From Stromatinia cepivora (taxonomy: Eukaryota; Ascomycota; Leotiomycetes; Helotiales; Sclerotiniaceae): a stretch of 64,000 bases of DNA. The stretch covers positions 495,001 through 559,000 of the forward strand of contig RCTD01000017.1 in NCBI GenBank assembly GCA_014898415.1, read 5' to 3'. This document shows positions 47,530-58,321 of this stretch, in pieces. The translations under genes and the position numbers were made by a program. How positions within the stretch are numbered: the stretch's first letter is position 1; every line of letters begins with the position of its first letter. The notes beneath the pieces are model-generated. The model was not told the DNA's origin, ran no database searches, and worked only from the letters and a program-made list of their open reading frames with translations.

Positions 47530-49009
47530 TCAAAGAATCCGACCCTCCTCATATGTCCGGCGAGCAGTCTCCCGCTTCTCCCAACAAGGGCATAATTCAT
47601 CAATTGTATGCTGATGCAACTCACAAGCATTCCATTTTCGTGGATCAAGAGGATGAACATATGTCCCGCGATCAGTCATTTGACTTCTTGCATAGTTGAT
47701 ATAGTCTACTCCAGCGTGACCAGAACCCTTGAGTAGATCCCAAAGATCGGGACTGGAAATCTTGGATTTGCTCCGGAGTCGGTTACATTCGTCGGAGGTT
47801 AGGAGCCAACTATAGATTTGTCAGTGTGTGGTCAATTGGTATGAAAAGCGGAATATGGAGTAACTCACTCAAAAACAGCGATGTACAGCTTCCTCAAAGG
47901 ATTACCTGGTTTAGTTCGTTGGTAAACAGTATACAAATCCCGAATATCAGGTAAGACATCCTCTTCATCATTATTACCCCAAAGCTCCTTCAAAGCAAAA
48001 TCCATCAGCTCGTCGCACATAGCAGAGAGGCCGAAAGTATTAGCCATAGTATATGTGTCAACAAAGTGATAGCTAGACTGCCCGCCCCGTCTTCCTGGCT
48101 TATGAACTTCAAGTGACTGAAGTGTATCGGTGGTGAGCCATTGGATTAGGATTTTGAGGGATGAGCCAAAGTAGCCGGTGATGTCGATGGAAGTGGAGTC
48201 AGGGGTTTCGAGGTATGACTTGAAGTGGGGTGCTATCTCAAGTATGGCATCAAAATCGACTTTGCTGAAAGTATATTCGGCATTGTCACCGAGTTGACCA
48301 CCGCGAATTACAAAAGGTTCACTGTAGGACTGTTAGGTGCTGTGATTCAAAATATAGGAAGGATAGATGCTTACTATTCGTCTTCTTCAAATTCCCCGCG
48401 CTTACGCTTTCTATGCTTTGGTGGAGGGGCTTTAAACCACTTGGGCAACATGACCGCCTTGAGAGGGCTTTTGCTTTGACACTTGTAGTTGGGATTGGAA
48501 GATATATTACCGGCTGAAGAAGAAGGATTGAATGATTTAGATGAACCAATCACTGGCTGTTTGCCTTTGACCTTTGCGGACTTTTCTGTAGTAGGGCTTG
48601 CAGTAACAAAAATTCTTGGGAAACCGGAAGATAGAGCAGAGGAAGTGGTGCTGCCTCTCGGTGTCAACAATGGAGGAGTGTGATTAAGTTTGACCTTCTT
48701 TCTTGGTATTGAAGAAGAAGAAGATGATGATGATGTAGTGGCTTTGGCCTTGAGAAGATCATCTTGTACGGCTGTCGCCTCTGGCCTCGGGAGAATTGAC
48801 CTGTACGCTCCAGCCATACCAGAAATTACTGCAATTTCCACCGCGAGATCGGTTGGAACGGCGGCTGTAGTGGGACGTTTAGTCAGAGGCTTGGGGACTT
48901 TTGGTGGGGACTTTGATGGTTCTTGATTCTCGGAGACTCTTGGAATTCGGGCTCTCAATGAAGACCTTCTCACAGAATCTGGTAAAGGTGTTTTTTTTGA
49001 GAAAGACAT
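47530..49009 (-). CDS. BTB-related protein E of the cluster, long disordered N-terminus
   Basis: Minus-strand exons 49009-48375, 48321-47869 and 47809-47530; introns 48322-48374 and 47810-47868, both phase 2; 455 aa. Residues 1-210 are basic, Ser/Pro-rich and probably disordered (SSSSSSSSIPRKKVKLNH; KHRKRKRGEFEEDE), with nuclear-localisation-like clusters. The second part is a diverged BTB-like domain: FVIRGGQLGDNAEYTFSK, then SSLKILIQWLTTDTLQSLE, YTMANTFGLSAMCDELMDF and RTKPGNPLRKLY, which align with the other members' helices. The third exon ends LDPRKWNACELHQHTIDELC-P-C, the family C-x-L-H-x-H-x5-C. The BTB strands V-D-I-x-V-G are not conserved, so the fold of the first half is uncertain; membership rests on the C-terminal half. 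Confidence 0.8.
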
Positions 49010-49576
49010 TGCTAACCTTCAACTGATGAAAGAGTGTCATTAAAAAGGTGATAATTCGGTTAGGTTGTGGAAGAAGTGGTACTGTCGAAGAAATTTTGCG
49101 TTCAGCAGAAGTATTGGGGTTGAGGTTGAGAGCCATTTGGCAAAACATGTCAATTCACTTATTGATCTCCTCAGTACAGCAATTTGTAGAAATCCTAAGC
49201 GAGGCTGCTCCACAATTTGCATTGTTGCACACAAGCGAGAATGCTCTCTTAATACAGCCAATCAATTGAACCAGCGACTGCTTGAGCAGCAGATTGAGGA
49301 ATCAATAGCTTGTATACTGTTGGAGTCTTCTAGTAAGATTATAGCTTATTGAGAGGCTCTAGGCTAGCTACCTTGCTTGGGTGAAATCCTTTCTAGTGAT
49401 TGGCTATAACAACCATTTTATTCCCCTATGTAGCTTAGCTTGGTAGCGAATGAGCCACAGCCTTTCTACTCTACTATATAGTTACTCAATCGTCCAGTAG
49501 CCAAAATTGATATACTATAATCAAAATAGCGTGCCAAAGTAGTACCACTGACATCTCAATCAATACATAGAAGAGT
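49010..49576. other. Promoter region of BTB gene E
   Basis: About 570 bp upstream of gene E with no recognisable features apart from short random frames. Confidence 0.5.
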
Positions 49577-49584
49577 ATCACAAA

Positions 49585-50042
49585 TAGGCTGCACATAAAT
49601 TATCCGTCATCTACGGATATCCGTGGATAATCTGCCTTATGAATAATCCATTAGGGATACTATCTGCGCTAGAAATTATCTATTAAGATTTTAAAATAAT
49701 CCATTTTGTATAAATTATTTATAGATTATTTACAAATAATCTATCGATCTATAAATAAATAAATATTTATAAATTATTTGTAAATAATTTATAGATTGAT
49801 AAATTATTTATATAATTTATAAAGATTAATATAAAATTAATATAATAATATAAAAATAACTTCAAAAATAAATGAATATCTATTAATCTATAAATTATTT
49901 ATAGATTATTTATCAATTTATAAATAATGAATATCTATAAATATTCATTCAAATTCTTCAGTTATTTATTTCGTTAATGGATTATCTATAGATTATCCAC
50001 CAGAACTATTATCCGCCCCGCGGGTAATCATTGCGCAGCCTA
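49585..50042. mobile_element. 458-bp TIR element (hAT-like) with 8-bp duplication ATCACAAA
   Basis: The left end TAGGCTGCACA and inverted right end TAGGCTGCGCA continue as an imperfect match over about 23 bp (mostly C/T differences). ATCACAAA flanks both sides (49577-49584 and 50043-50050). The interior is composed of overlapping palindromic AATAATCTATAGATTATTT-like motifs, giving very strong self-complementarity. The TAGGCTG end with an 8-bp duplication fits hAT. A truncated relative lies at 41,076-41,256. Confidence 0.82.
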
Positions 50043-50050
50043 ATCACAAA

Positions 50051-50423
50051 TATTAATCACATACCACAACAGATGAAAGTGAAATCCATCAAAATGAAGA
50101 TCTATTCGATAAACATAAAGGGGAAACATACATTCAATTATCCCATAGTCAAGTCAAGAAGGTTCAATCTCCACACCACAGATGAAATATACTGAACTAA
50201 TCATCATACCAGAATTAAAGCTTGGTGGTCAGCTCACGCCGTTCGAAAATCTTATTGGAAAATTCATATCTCGTCATACTAATTGGAGATTAGTAGTCCA
50301 ATTAATTGTATATCTATGAACCAAAAAGATTCTCTATCTCACCCAGCGGAATCAATTAAGTACTTTTAATACCCAAATATCTATAAGCTAGATACTTAGA
50401 TCTTGTTTCTCCACCGATACACC
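50051..50423. other. Intergenic between TIR element and the coiled-coil gene
   Basis: About 370 bp of AT-rich sequence, presumably 3' UTR and terminator of the minus-strand gene. Confidence 0.5.
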
Positions 50424-53400
50424 TCACAGAAAAAAATCATCCCACTTCCACTCCACCCAATCCCGCCTATCCTTTGGTGCCCTCACGTTCCCAGCCCCGG
50501 GCCACCCCTCTTTCCACCCAGCCACACCATCCGCCTCCCGAACACAATTCCTCCAATCCCCCTCCTCAACATTCTCCCCCTTACCCACCATAAGAACCAC
50601 CAAACTTTCCCAATCCCTAAACCCCTCTTCCTTTAACGTCCTACTCCCACGATTTAACCACCTATTTCCAATCCTCAATCTCATATTTTTCACCTCCGGA
50701 CTCCCTTCTGCAATCACCTCCCCATCCTCTTTCTTAAACCCCACACACCCTGGAAAATCCTGTATCAATGTCCCGGAATCCGCTTTGACTTCTTTGGGCG
50801 CGCGGAGAAAATCTTTTAATTGTGATATTTTCCACGATAGTCGGATATCTCTATAACAAACATAATGCAACGGAGGCGCATTCGGTAAATACTGCACCGG
50901 ACTTGTAAAAATCGTAAGATGTAGATGAATTTTCGATTCCTCCGGTAACTTAGGAGCACGACCAAGCGGAGGATCAGGAGGGGGGATTGGATCCGCAGGG
51001 CCTGGAGGAGGCGTAATTAAATCAATGTATTCTGAATCCTCGTCTGTTAGATCGGATAGGCTATGGTGTGAACTTTCGCTCTGAGATTCCGTGTCCATGA
51101 ATTCGGGATCTGTTCTGCCGAGCCAGGAAAACCCGGGGACATACATTCCCAGAGAGATAGTTTGAAACAAGCTTAATTCGTCGCTGGATTCGTCTTCATC
51201 ATACGCGAAATTTTCTTGATCGGCTGCTATTTGGAGTTCTTCTCTCTCTCTTTCCATTATCATTTTTAACTCACTTTCCATTGTCGGTCTTGACTCTCTT
51301 TCCTCTCTATCTCGCTGTACTGCTAGAATTCTTTGTCTTTCTCTTTCTCTTATTTCGAACTCTTCTTGAACCCTTCGTTCCCTTTCAACCCGCTCACGCT
51401 CTTGCTGCTCAAATGTTGATCCTTCTTTTGAATGCTTTTTCCCGGGTCCAATCTGCTCAAGTTCATTCTTCAGTTTTTTCATATAATCTTGTACCTCCTT
51501 TTCCTGATCTTTTAATGCATCCCCTACTGCCAGCCTAGGATGTCCTCCAGCCCGTCTCGCTGTCTCGGCTACCTCATTCACTATCGCATATAAGTCAATC
51601 TCATTCTTGTTTTTCACTCTCTCCAACCTCTTGGCAGCAGCATCTTCCCTATGCTTCTTCTCTCTAGCAGCCTTTTCTTCCTTTTTCCTTCTCAACTCAT
51701 CCTGCTGCTTTTCCTGTTCTTCTCTTTCTAATCTTTTTTCCTCCTCTATCTTCTTAAGCAATCTTTCACCATCCTCGTCATTCTTCTTCCTCTGTTCCAT
51801 CTTCTCAGCAGCCGCCAAACTGTCCGGATCTTCCCAAGAAAAAGGTCTCCTGGGTGTTTTACCTTCCTCAATATCCTTAGCTTCCTTAGCCAATTTGATC
51901 CTCAGCCTCTCCTCCTCAGCCTTAGCAGCTTTTTCTAATCTTTCCTTAGCAGCCCTAATTCTCTCCTTTTTTCTTACCTCAGCCTCAGCATTCCTAGCTA
52001 ATGTCTTGGCATCAGTCCGAGGAGGTCTCGTAAATTCATCGACATCTTTCCTCATCGCATCTAAGTCCACCGGTTCTAGACCTTTTTCCAACATTTCCTT
52101 CCTGATTCTTTCCGTCGCCATATTTTCTAAGAACCGGGCGACTCCGGGATGTGTTTGATAACCAGCGGGTTCCGATCTTCGTTCTTGAATAGGAGAAAGT
52201 GGGGTTTTAGCTGTATAGGATAACGCTTTGGGCGAAGGCGTCTTCTTGTCGGGATTAGCTGGAAGTTCAACCCCCGTAGTACGCTTTCCATCCTCCGTTG
52301 TATCTGCTGCAGCAGAAACCCCTCCTCCGGGCATTTGTCGAAGTCCAGAGAGATCAAGTAGACCTGGCCTCTGACGTCTTGGACTGCCCTGTCCAGCTAG
52401 TCTACTTCCTCCCCTCAGGCTAGGAGCCTCGGGAAATTTGGAGTGCTCAATGTCAAGTAGATCTGGTTTTCCCTGCCTCCGATAACTCGGTAAACTATCC
52501 CTTCCTGTAAAAGCCCCAGAAATATTCTTCAATGCTTCAAGCTTCTTAGCTTCTTCAATCTTCCTCGCATTTTCAGCCTCTTCAGCCTTTTTCTTCTCCA
52601 AATCTTTCGCAAGTTGAGCCCTAGCCCTATCGAGCTCAGCCTGAGCCACATCTGTACCACCACTCCCCATATCGATGCCCCCAATTTTTCCTTGCGACAA
52701 ATGCTTCGTCCCAGGCACATCTTTTTCTTTCCCGCCATTTTCTTCCTCCGACCAAGCAAATTCACGATCCGCTTTCATCTCATCCGCTTGTTTCCGCCAA
52801 AGTTGTTGCAACTCTTTCTGTCTCTTCAATAAAAGCGATTTGCGCACTTTCTGTAAAGCTTTCCATGCATCCATTTTCTCTTTGGATTCAGACATACTTT
52901 CTATTCCCTTGACGACATCTACATGAGGTGAATCTTCTCGTATCCATTTATCACGTAAAGCTCTTTCCGCGACTGATTGTTCAAGTTGACCTGGGGTCCG
53001 TGATGCAGCTGCTGTGAAGGGTTGACCTGATTGGATATTGAAAGCAGCTCGCTCGGCCGGTGTCATATGAGCCACTTTTCGTAATTGTGAAATCAAAGCC
53101 GAATCTTTACTCATATGACGTTTGAGTCTTATCCTTTCTTTGCTCTCTCCATTTTCAATCTGCAAATTTAACTCTTTGAGTTGATCTTCGAATTTACGCT
53201 TGATAGTAGGACTTGTTTCGATATCCAAATGGTCTTTCAGGATATTCCGATTTTCACGTTTGTCCTCCAATTCCCAAGCTTCTTTTAGATGAAGGTCAAG
53301 CCTCTCGATTGTTTTCTTCAATGCAATTACAGCATTGCCATCTGTCTCATTTTTGATCATGTCATTTGCAGCGCATTTCTCATCTTCAATCCAAGCAATG

Positions 53401-54537
53401 TGTCTCTCGCGTGCATTCATCAATTCTTTCTCAAACTGCCCTTCATTTTCCTCAGCCGCAGTCTTTTTCTCAGAACTTCGGCCTTGTTCAATCCATTGAC
53501 GAAACTTTTGTTCAATGGTTAGCGATTTTGCCGGCTCCTTGGCCAATCTATGATATTTTTCGCTTTTACTTGGCGATATCTTTGCTGCATGTTAGCATGA
53601 GACTTTTGAGGGATGTATCATATTTACTGACATTGTCCTTAGGCGGTAAAGGCTTTGGTTTAGTTCCCACAGGAGAAGCGCCATCTGAATCATCCTTTCC
53701 CTCAGGTTCTCCTGGATTAGTAGCATGGATTCCACCACTTTTCTTCCCCTTTATACTTTTATCACCACCACCACCTCCTGGCAATGGTAGTCCAGTCTTG
53801 CCTCCATCTTCGAGACTAGCTAACGGAGTAGTTTTTTCACTGATATCTGACAGAACCGTAGCTGGAACACCTCGTTTTGACAAGAAACCCTGTGAGGGAT
53901 TCATACGCGTGCGCAGACTACCGAAGCGACGTTCAGCTTGTCTTCCCCTACCCCGAGGTTGAGCACCTACCGGCCTGCCCGGAGGTTGAGAATCTTCCGG
54001 CGTGCCCTGAGGCTGAGGTCCCGGCTCCTCCGCACGCGGACGCCTAGGCATTTGCAACCGACGCTGGGACCTCGTCTCCCGCAACCCACGCTGAACCTTC
54101 GTCGACAGTACAACCGCAACCCTCGCCCAATCAATACTACCATCTGAATTTTTAAACTGGGAAAGATCTACCTGTTCAGGTTGAGGATTTGGTTGAGGAT
54201 TTGGTTGAGGCACGTCTTGTTCTGGCTTTGGATCCGCTGGACGTTTATCCCTCGGCGGTGGCCTCCCAATACCCGAGAGATCAATGCCGCCCCCTGGCGT
54301 CCTTGGTAATCCAAGGCCACCTGGACCCCCAATGCTGGTTCCAGGTATCGCTTGGTGAGGATTTGCTGGCGGTGCATCTGGATCTTGTATTGTTCCCGAA
54401 AGATCCACATCATTCGGAGAATTTTGTCTGACTAGAGTTTTACCACTTAGATCTCCCGTTTTCCCTGATCCGAGAGTCGACGAGCCGGATCTTGAGGATG
54501 CTGGGTCGTTTCCGCTGGGTGCAGGTATTTCAGCCAT
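50424..54537 (-). CDS. Large coiled-coil protein of unknown function, 1,356 aa
   Basis: Minus-strand exons 54537-53628 and 53584-50424, separated by a very short 43-bp intron (53585-53627; donor GTAAAT, branch CTAAC, acceptor GCAG, phase 1). Residues 1-320 are disordered, Pro/Gly/Arg-rich, with D-L-S-G motifs (TGDLSGKT, DVDLSGTIQDP, GIDLSGIGRPP; a fifth-like LLDLSGLRQ later) and a PNPQ tandem repeat coded by a 12-bp unit near 54,180. The middle, especially about residues 820-1,100, is extremely Lys/Glu/Arg-rich, with long heptad stretches such as REEQEKQQDELRRKKEEKAA, so a long single helix or coiled coil is expected. An acidic stretch (DEDESSDELS) leads to a globular-looking C-terminal part (RDIRLSWKISQLKDFLRAP; RDWVEWKWDDFF). 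No known family is recognised. Confidence 0.85.
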
Positions 54538-56110
54538 GTTGTGATAAAATCCGTATGTTGAATTGCTCTTTTGAATTAATAGTAATTGGAGTAATTATGA
54601 ATATAATGAATCGGGTATGGTGGTTAATAGAAAGATAGCAAGGCTCACAGCGACGATTGATATTGCGATTGCGAACTTCAAGTGATTATTGCCTTTGTTC
54701 ATGAATCCCTCTTTGTTGAGTGTTAACTCGATGCGGCCATTAAAATAGTGGTTATGGTGAATTAATTTGTTTCTCACACATCAAGGATGATGTGACAAAG
54801 AAGAATATCATTGACCGGAATGGGATACAGTGCTTTGAGATACAAGAAGCCATAATGGCCACAAGCTAACAATGTCCTTTTGTTCAACACAACTGGATCG
54901 ATCAATGGAATTGTGATAATGCCGAGGGAAAGGTGATGAAAGCTAACTAAATCTCCAAAGAACACGGAGAGCAAAATAAGATCATGTCGCCTCATGAGAA
55001 GCTGTGAACTAATGACTGCACTAAATTTCATGAAAGACAGCTTTTAATATCAAAAGACCTACAGAAACTCGCTCCACCATAGCCAAGGAGATTTACTCAT
55101 GATGTAGGCAGGTTGGAAACATGAGCTCTATGAGGCTCTCAGCCTTCCATCAATCTTCATCTCTCCGCTATCTTAACATTGTAAGCAATGCGCACTCGAC
55201 GGGAAGCTCTTGTTTCATGACGCTGTTTGTTGATATCAGCCATCTCCCTTTCTCGACTCGAATACCCTTGTACATTCCACCACAATGGTGCATCCCAATC
55301 GAGATGCCAAGTGAAATGTGCTCCCCCTTGTATCAAAATGTGAATTATCCAGCACACTTTTCCATCCATCAATAATCATTGATACCGCATCAAATCCAAC
55401 GATATCCCTTTATGACCTGAAAAGCCAGACACATAATCATAGCAACAAATTTTGAGAAGTGCTTGGACAGACACGAGGTGAAGGAAAGTACTGAGCTCAT
55501 ATAAGATGAAACTTCTTACAAAGCTATTGCTTTCCCACTGCCCTTCTTCCACCCATTTGAACATCCCATCCCAACCAAACACCCAAATCAAATCAAATCA
55601 AAAGCCCTATAGCCGTATCACATATCAAACCTAACAATATCAAAACAACCACTTGCTATGCATCTTTTCCAGCCCCCATTTTAATTGATAGATGATGAAT
55701 TTCAAGCAAATCTCGGCTTTCACTTTATTTTTGAATCTTCAGATTCGGGGACACTAGTCCATTGTTATGTACACCACATTATCTCATATCGCATCGTATC
55801 ATACAAAATCACACCAAGGCTCCAAGATTCAGATGATGATTATCAGTAGCGGGGTAGGGTATGCGCTTAATTCATCTCAACTACGGTAAACGAAACGGAA
55901 CGAATGCAGGGGCGATGAGGTGAGGTAGGTGTATCGTACGTGAACCGACGAAGGAAAAGATTTGAGAGCATTGCCCAACCATCTATCATTCAATCATTCC
56001 ACATCCCGCCAATCGTCCGATAATTCTGCCAGCCACCCACCCATCAATTCATACTATACATTTCATTGTGCCAGTCCTTCCTCCCCTCTAGCAACTCCAA
56101 TCTCAATAAC
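54538..56110. other. 1.6-kb interval upstream of the coiled-coil gene and downstream of PDH E1 alpha
   Basis: A minus-strand frame at 54,595-54,777 (60 codons) ends in one hydrophobic helix (FAIAISIVAVSLAIFLLTTI), but it lies in the 5' leader of the coiled-coil gene. It could be an upstream ORF or chance. The other frames are featureless. CATATCGCATCGTATCAT-type repeats occur near 55,785. Confidence 0.5.
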
Positions 56111-57528
56111 CTAATAATAGTAGTTCTCATCGTTCGTCCTTCCTCTCATGTATTGAGGCTCACTTCCTCTAACGTAGATATCCTCGTACAAAATTTGTGG
56201 TGTCGCATCTGGGAAAGGCATCTCCTCGGCCTCCTTAACTTCGGCATCTACCTTTGCCCTAGCCTCCTTGTCGATAGTCTTCAACTCAACCTCAGTTGTA
56301 ACGTTCCACTCGATCAACTTTTGTTTCAGACCAGCGATTGGATCTTGGGTGCTACGCATACGTTGAATTTCTTCACGGGTACGGTATGTGGTTCCTGGAT
56401 CGGACATGGAGTGTCCTCCATAACGATAGGTGACGTATTCGAGGACTAATGGACCGTTACCGGCATTGGCATATTCCTTGGCGTGCTTGACAGCAGCCTT
56501 AACAGCGAGGGCATCCATTCCGTTGACTTTGAGACCTGGAATGTATTGTCCACGCTTATAGTAATCGGTAAGAGCGGAGGATCTGTTGGCTGCGGTACCC
56601 ATACCATATTTGTTGTCTATAATAATTAGCATATACTCAAACTCGTAGTATCTTCAAAAACTTACTTTCACAACCGAAGAGAACTGGCAAGTTCCATAAT
56701 TTAGCCATGTTGAAAGCCTCGAAAACTTGTCCTTGGTTACTGGCACCATCACCATACAAAGCAACAGAGACATTCTTGTTGCCATTATACTTGTGAGCAA
56801 AAGCCAAACCAGCACCGACTGGAACCTGAGCACCGACAATACCATTTCCACCATAGAAACCCTTGGTGAACATGTGCATGGAACCACCTTTACCGTAGGC
56901 AATACCCTCGCGACGACCCAACAATTCGCCGATAATAGATTTTACGGAAGCGCCGCGCATGAGGGCGAAACCGTGACATCTGTAGGCAGTAATAATGTCG
57001 TCTTCCTTGGTAAGAGAGTGTTCGATACCGACAGCGACGGCTTCTTGACCAGTTGATAAATGGCAGAAACCACGAATTTTCTTCTCCTTGTAGAGTCTAT
57101 CGGCGGCCATTTCCATACGGCTATATATTCCCATCAGCGGAGGCTTTGGTAGTAGTACCAAGATATATTCTTACCGCATTGAAACCATATCGATATACAT
57201 CTGCTTCAACTCCTTCTTGGTGGTCTCCATGGTGTAAGATGGAGGATCGAGCTCGTAGGTCTCGAAGGACTCGTCAGATAATTGCAATGTGAATGGCTTG
57301 TCTTCCTCCTATGCCCCAGACAATCATTAGTACACCTATTATCTACACAATCTCCAATTGAGATATTTGAGATATCTCAACATAAAATCATACCTGAGGA
57401 ACAGCATCTCTATCGGCATGCGCGGAGGCGGCGTCTGTGGTAACTGTTCTCTTTGCGAGAGCAGATCTGGAAATGGCATTTTTGCGCAAAGGCGCGACAG
57501 ATCGTGCCTTCAATGCTCTCGAAAACAT
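56111..57528 (-). CDS. PDA1: Pyruvate dehydrogenase E1 component, alpha subunit
   Basis: Minus-strand exons 57528-57394, 57308-57175, 57120-56666 and 56616-56111; introns of 85, 54 and 49 bp; 409 aa, the normal length. The N-terminus [20 protein letters not shown] is a mitochondrial presequence (Arg-rich, no acidic residues). Landmarks are [27 protein letters not shown], the thiamine-diphosphate motif [18 protein letters not shown] ending N-N-K-Y-G-M-G, and the regulatory phosphorylation loop [17 protein letters not shown]. With the beta subunit it decarboxylates pyruvate and transfers the acetyl group to E2 in the mitochondrial matrix. The conserved Ser in HSMSDPG is the family's kinase target, so phospho-regulation is expected. 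Gene and splice pattern are intact. Confidence 0.97.
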
Positions 57529-58321
57529 GATTGTGGTGGTAGAGAATGTGTTGTAGGGAGTGAGGAAGGCGGAAGATAACTCGTGGAAATTTCTCAGCAG
57601 CTACCAAACAAAAGATGTTGGGTTGGGATGCTTCGATTACAGTAGTCCTGTTTTGGCTTAGTTCGGTCAGATTGTTCCTCAAGCTTCCGAGTAGAATGTT
57701 CCGATCTACAAATCCTGCGAGTCACGTGAAACAAACTTTGAGACCGAGAATTTGACACTCGACCCTTACATGCGGACCCTCCTATCAACTCGGGTTTCCA
57801 ATCCTCATTTATTTGTTCACACTCAAAATAAAGAGCATAATGAATTTCATCATTTTGCATGTTTATTATGCTACCCTGCCAACCTCAAAGTACAAGTTTA
57901 AGTAACTCCCTGACCCTGGGGAATCCCTAATGCAAATTCTCTCAATGCTACGCCGTTGAAGCTTTCCTTTGAACTGTCCCCCTTTCCTTTGCCCTATAGG
58001 TATTTGAGCCATTAAAAAAATTCTGTACCATTCTGCCAGCCAGTCAAATGTGAAACGCCCTGCCCCAGATGCATCTTTATTAACAGGTACTTTATGCTTT
58101 GATCGATCAAAGGTCTCTCAATATGGACATAAAAGATAGGTGGTGAATGAGGATTGCGGGTGGATGATAGTGAAGTATGTGAGGCTGTATTCGCCTACAA
58201 TATCGTCTTTTATCTACCGATAAAAAAGCGATGATAGTGACTAGCCATTCGATGACTAGTAGGTGAAACAAGCAATCATAACCAGTGAATGCTTTTATAT
58301 AGAATAGTAACATGACGTAGA
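57529..58321. other. Promoter of PDA1 and 3' region of the F-box gene
   Basis: About 790 bp with featureless short frames. A TTGCCCTATAGG-like run near 57,988 has no clear meaning. Confidence 0.5.

Noticed and set aside
51281..53962. Plus-strand frames up to 198 codons rich in Leu/Ser/Phe
   Set aside because: They are antisense shadows of the Glu/Lys-rich coiled-coil gene.
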